64,000 nucleotides of DNA. Source: Pelecanus crispus (lineage: Eukaryota > Chordata > Aves > Pelecaniformes > Pelecanidae). A model generated the notes under the pieces. It saw only the letters and a program-made list of their open reading frames with translations, was not told the DNA's origin and searched no databases. The DNA is taken from contig NC_134649.1 of NCBI RefSeq assembly GCF_030463565.1, positions 38,279,044 through 38,343,043 on the forward strand, written 5' to 3'. Shown one piece after another: positions 58,753 to 64,000 of this stretch (position 1 is the first letter of the stretch; every line of letters starts with the position of its first letter). A program made the translations under genes and the position numbers.

Positions 58753-61700
58753 GTGAGAACCTTAATGCCATTTCAAGTCACTGCATAGTTGGTATCTCAT
58801 CCCAGTCCTGCCATTTCTCTCAAAAAAACCCCCAAGTGTTTTGTTAAATCATGAGGGCAAGATCTATGCCGGTGTACAAAGGTGAAACATATCTGAAGTC
58901 AGCGGAACTGACTGCACATAGCAGAAAACTGTGGGAAATCAGCTGTTCATCCCTTTGGTGCATCTTGCACCTGCAGCCACTCCGGCTACAAGAGGTAACA
59001 GAGACCTGTGCTACAGTTGCAATGGAAAGCACATGGGAACTCTGTTTGTCTCTGCTGCACCACCACTACAAAAACAACTCAAAGAGGTTGCAAACGCACT
59101 ACTAAAAAGTCAACTTTTCCACCCCTGCTCTTTGCAGGGAAACTGTGCAAAGCCCTACAGTCCTGGACATCTGTTTTCCTGCTTGCAAACCAGCATCATG
59201 TTGTGCTGAATGCATTCAAACAGAGGAAAAGAGTGTGCTTGCCCCAAAGACCTTGCTACAAGGTCTCCTGGATTACACACTGGCTCTGCTACAGCCTTTC
59301 CGAACAAATGATGTATTTGTGCTGTGCCCGAGAGTAATACTTAAACGAGCTGCAACTGAAGCAGCTGTTGTAACAACCCAATTCCAGCTCCATCACTGTG
59401 ACTGTGCATGGAGCTGTTCCAGGGTGAAATTTTTGTAGTGTCACCATTGCTTGCGACTCTTCTCCCATTCATTCCCACTTCTAGTAATAACTGTTGTAGC
59501 CTGTTCATACCATCACTGGCAAAACCAGGTATCACTACAACTGCTGCAACAGCACGTAGTGAGGTTTTTTCCTTCTCACGGTTGTGGGAGGAGTGAAAGG
59601 AGGGAGACACAAACTGTAAGTGAACCAAGGTGCTTTGGCTGGATCCAGAACTTGGTGCATTTCGGAAATCAATTTGAATGATAGAAAATGGCACCCAAGG
59701 GTGTGTCAAAAGCAGGAGAGCTTCACTGGTGTAGTGGTCAGTTGTTCCTGTGCTCCCACGTCAGCTCGCATCTCACTGACGGATACTGTCATTTTTCCTG
59801 CTGTTCATGCAATGGTTCATATCTTAAGTAGAAGTTAATAAATTGCTTTCCAAAGAGTCTCCCAGAATAGCCACAAGGCATTCAGGCTTGTTTCTTGGCT
59901 CTGCCAAAGAGTTTTTTGGTCAAATGACTTTCAGTTTACTTATCTGTGAACAGAGCATAACATTTTACTGGGCTGAAGGCAGAAAGATTGAAGGAACCGA
60001 GAAAAGGAAGATAAAGTGGGTCCTCGGAAACTGTCAAGACAAGCATGGAGCAAGTTCATCTGCATCCACTGATGCACCATATGACATATGTTCTTAAGTA
60101 CCATATGAGGCTGCACAAAGTATATACTTGGGAAGAAGGCTGATTCCAGTCAAGCTATAGAAACCTGTTCTTAATTACACTCAGCTGCCGTAACTTGTTG
60201 CATGTAATTCAGAGAAAAGGTTTAAATTAGAGAACTAATTCACTAAAATCACACGGAGGAAAGTTTTCACTTCTGCATTTGTATTGAGAGAATAAAAGCA
60301 ATCAGTGCTCTGGAGGAGGAGAGGAATTTGAGAGTGTTACCCCCTACCTGAAGAGAGTGAGTGGCTGGGACACGTGGGTCTTTTGCAGCTGGTCCTTAAG
60401 GGTAGCAGTTTTAAATACACCCACCTCCAACAGTTGCATCCTCTGCTGGAAGATGCTAGTACTGCACTAAATAGCTTTACAGGAGAAAAGTGCTGATGTG
60501 CGGACATCCCAAACAGTAATGCATTTAGAAAAGTGTCAGTGAGCTCCCTTAATCTAGTGCACAATATTGACTGAGCATTTCAATGTTGGGGTGATGTTAG
60601 GAATCACCACAGCAGCCACTAGACATAGTTTATAATAAATGCTGTTGTGTTGTCTATCTACCCAAATATTTGCTGCTGCTCCTACTGTTCTGTGATGCTC
60701 CAAGTCTCAAGAGCTTCCTTGGAGTGTTGTTGTTTTTCCTCTGCCCTTTCCCTTTCCGTGGAGCAAGGGGAAGTCTTTTGCAGTGGATGAAAATGTATGT
60801 CTGCCTCATTAGAGTCTGCTTATAATGGAGTAGTCTTGAAAATGAGACAAGCCCCTCCTTGCTGTGCTGCCTGCACACCTGCAAGTGAACACACAGCTGA
60901 CACAGCAGCTGTGGATTGCGATGTAAAGCGCTTTCCCGACCATCTTCAAACACCAGGATTTGAGGCTGCAGGCACTTACTGAAGACAACACATCTCGGCC
61001 CTCTGACTGCCTCTAACACACACTCCACCCTCCTTTTTGACTCAAGACACACAGCTTCAAAGCACACAATGTGCTGGAAACATCCGTTACTTATATGTTA
61101 AACATATTCTCCTGCCAGACCAACTTTCTGTTCTCTAGAAATATTTTTGGGACATCATCCAAGAATTTCCCGACGAGTTTGTGTTCCCAGCAGGCTGTCC
61201 TCAGGGTGTAGGGACTGAAACACAGGAGGGTATGGAGATGTTTGTTTGATCTGCTTGCTATATCAAGTGCAAGAGACACAAAAGAGAGCAAGAAGCAACC
61301 TTAAAAACCCAGTCTTGTTATTCCAAGGAGGAATAACATCACAGGGGCAGGCACCTCTTTACCCCATTAATCTTTGTTAGCTGTCATTTAATTCAGTGGA
61401 ATAGTCCCATTGACTTTAGTCTTGTTCCTGCAGAGTCCACATAGGATGAGGCTGTAATTACCTTATAATGAATTTATTGCTCTGCAAAATGCAAAGGGAA
61501 GATACAGACCTTTAAGCAGAGGAACGCAATGCAGCGGGAGCCCTGATGGTGGCTTCTGTCTTAGCATTACCTAAAGAGAAAAAACAGCTGTTGTGACCAA
61601 CTGTGCAGTCTTCACTGGACTGTGGCTGGAAGCAGTCACAGGCTCTCCTGGGGACACCCTCACTTGCTTGCCACCGCTGTCCCAGAGCTCAGTGCACCAA

Positions 61701-64000
61701 CGGGAGCTCTGGGCTTGCAGGGTTTGCAGTTCATAGCTTGCAGAATATACAGCCCATTCCCTATATTACCCTTGTTCCCCAGCAAGGTGCTTCTTTGCAC
61801 GCACCCCATGCACTGAACATTAACTGTGGCAAGGATTCCTGTTCATTGACTGGTAACGGGATCCTCCCCCTGCAGTCCTGATTGATCTGGGTTAAGATTG
61901 GGTTATTATTTTTTCCCCTCCCATCATCTACACAAAAATATTTGTTGGCTACCCAGTAGCTAAAAAAAATCCCTGTTCTTTCAGAAAAGAACAAGAGGAA
62001 GAAAGAAACCCATTAGGTCATTCTCTTAGCATTTATGGGGCTGGGGAGGGGGCCAGCTCACATGAATTCATCAACATTGTTTTACTCCATGGGAAGGAAA
62101 CTTCAATCCATCCACCCACCCCTCCTGATTCCCCCCCTCCTCCTGCAAAGTCCCTCATTTGTTGCCTTCAATGAAAAAAAAAAAAAATCCACCTAAAAAA
62201 TAAAAAGAAACCCTCTCAAAGCTGTGTTGCTTTAGTGCAGGCTGTGACATAGATCCAGACAGGGAACTCCCAGATTAGGCTGAAGCCAGTTGCTAAGTAG
62301 CTAGTGCAAAATGGTGATTTTGCTCAAAATGCTGACAAAAAGTCAACACATTTGGCTGAAAATATCAGAGTACACCCAGCTGTCAATGGGAGAGCTAGCA
62401 ACACCACACCGGGCGGTTGGTGATTTGGAAGTCAAAGCTGAACATTTTCCATGAGCACGTTCACGAGAGGATGCTTTTCTCAACACAGGCAGCTTCTTGC
62501 CCTTTTGAAGCACTTTGCAGAGCAGGGAAGGTATGGCAGGCAGACAGGCTGAGCGGTGTAGGGGATGGAGGATGTGGGTGGAGGTTTCTGCACCAACAAG
62601 CTGGTTGGGCACTGGGAGGAGGGTCCATGCAGAGCCAAGAGAGGACCACATGCTGTTCAGCCTCTCTGCTTCCTAGGGCCTTTAGCAGGAGTGGAAGATA
62701 TTCAGCATGTCTTAAGAGTGGATCCTTTCACCTTAACCGCAATCCCATCTTTGCGGTGGCCTCTTACAGTGCTTTCCAAACCCTCAGCATGCATGGGCAC
62801 TTGCTTCTTTGAAAGGGAGGTACTATATACATAAGATACTAATATTAGAAGCTGTGATGAGAGACCTCTATTTTTGTATCCCTGCCAAAAACCACTCCTC
62901 ATTCCAGGTTAGCCATGATCTTGCACAGAGGCCAAAACACAACAATGGCCTTAATCAAATACTAGAAACATCTGCTGAATCCAAGGGTCCCTAAATGAGT
63001 ACTACAACAACTTGAATTTCTTTGGTCCAGCTCGAGCACAAGTTAGCATGGCTCTACTGCTCTCATCCCCTTGACCATTTTCAGCACTGTGGGCTGGGAC
63101 TGAAGGGTGCCAGCCACTAATAGTCCCAGATTCCCACCCACTCCTTCCCCTTGCTGCACTCAGGGGTAGGAACCATGGGTTCAAGCAGCAGGAGATAGTG
63201 GGGACTGGAAGCAAGAAGGTGATGAAGAAAGACTTGTGAGCACCAGCATGCCTCGCTGCCAGCTCCGTTTCCAGTGCTTTGTGCCCCAACACATTTGAGA
63301 CAATGAGGAGGGAAACTGGCTTTATGCCCTCTGGCAAATTAATCCCCCCAGCTGGGAAACCCCACCATGTAGTGTCCTTCTTCCACGCTGAGAATCTCAT
63401 CTCACGGGGAGATGAATTCAGAATCCACTCCAAAGCCCTTCTGACTTCTTGGTGGGGACCAGGCAGGCCACGCTGTCCTGCTACAGTGCATGCCTGTGCC
63501 TACACCTACACATAGCTATATGTCCCTGGGGTGGCCCGCTGGGTCACATCCCACCTGTGGTCCCCTCAGGGCAGGCACGTGCAGCAGGAAGAGGGCTTCA
63601 CATTTCTGCAAAGTGAGGGAGAATTTGAACAGACCCCACTGCCTGCGAGGAGAGGAGACTCTTTTTGGCTAACCTATAAATAACCATCATTTCTATAAAC
63701 ATCTGCCAGGGTTGGGAGAAACTGGAGGCTGTGCCAGAGACCAACCCATAATCAAAGCATTCTGGCAAATATTGAGATGGCAGTGGCTGTGTGGGCCGTC
63801 TCCATGTACAGTATACAAATATTTACTGTAGATTTGCCTGCTGTGGTAACTACTCGTTCCTAGCAACTTTCTACACCAGCTCTTGTACATTTTTATCCTC
63901 TCACAGTCTGGCTGAGCAAGTTGTTGACTTTTTTATTTTTCCCTACCACCAAATAGCGTCATTTGCTGCCTGGTCTGTGCACACTTTGCACCTGGAGAAG
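58753..64000 (+). other. MGLL intron 6, 5' part (runs off window)
   Basis: It begins with the donor GTGAGAA after exon 6. I find no exon coding the following MGLL residues, no CR1 copy and no other gene. A/C-rich simple stretches occur near 62100-62190, including a run of A at about 62173-62186, and a faint SINE-like core near 59925. The intron is at least 5.2 kb long. Confidence 0.85.
59925..59965 (+). repeat. Possible MIR-like fragment
   Basis: ACTTTCAGTTTACTTATCTGTGAACAGAGCATAACA resembles the MIR core (cttcagtttcctcatctgtaaaatgggg). It is short and diverged. Confidence 0.35.

Noticed and set aside
1..64000. CRISPR arrays, operons, phage or other prokaryotic systems
   Set aside because: No regularly spaced repeats, no ribosome-binding-site-led gene clusters; the sequence is clearly an interrupted vertebrate gene.
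58753..64000. MGLL exons with the catalytic Asp and His
   Set aside because: I searched by eye for coding sequence following residue 190 and found none with splice sites; these exons appear to be beyond the window.

Overview
The window is vertebrate, almost certainly avian, genomic DNA. Three pieces of evidence support this. Long AT-leaning non-coding stretches separate short exons with canonical splice sites. The dominant recognisable repeats are CR1-type LINEs with the avian-style 3' end (short tandem ATTCTATGAT-like tails and CR1 reverse transcriptase). I recognise no Alu-, B1- or L1-like sequence. I cannot name the species.

The only host gene I can support is the plus-strand 5' two thirds of MGLL (monoglyceride lipase, the serine hydrolase that cleaves 2-arachidonoylglycerol). 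Five coding exons lie at 1207-1345, 22240-22346, 50710-50846, 52372-52482 and 58663-58752. Joined in frame they encode residues 1-190 of a protein that keeps the numbering of the 303-residue human isoform exactly: oxyanion-hole Ala51, nucleophile Ser122 in GHSMG. The exons carrying the catalytic Asp and His, and the stop codon, must lie beyond 64000. The left edge (1-600) holds two CpG-dense patches, which are candidates for the promoter and a 5' untranslated first exon.

Layout: 1-1206 putative promoter, first exon and intron 1; 1346-22239 intron 2 (20.9 kb) with a long plus-strand CR1 (about 15.80-17.31 kb) and a short plus-strand CR1 (18.34-18.78 kb); 22347-50709 intron 3 (28.4 kb) with a long minus-strand CR1 (about 29.48-31.29 kb) and an old decayed CR1 (34.07-34.99 kb); 50847-52371 intron 4; 52483-58662 intron 5 with a locally duplicated ~240 bp segment; 58753-64000 the start of intron 6. 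The rest of the introns hold microsatellites, small tandem duplications and a few faint ancient SINE-like fragments.

The most interesting structure is the arrangement of CR1 copies around MGLL exon 3. Two young, highly similar copies lie in opposite orientation on either side of it. That geometry favours intramolecular pairing of the pre-mRNA (circular RNA, exon skipping, A-to-I editing) and inversion by recombination. The CR1 copies also show three states of an unusual doubled 3' tail. I saw no CRISPR array, no bacterial-type operon and no new multigene system.
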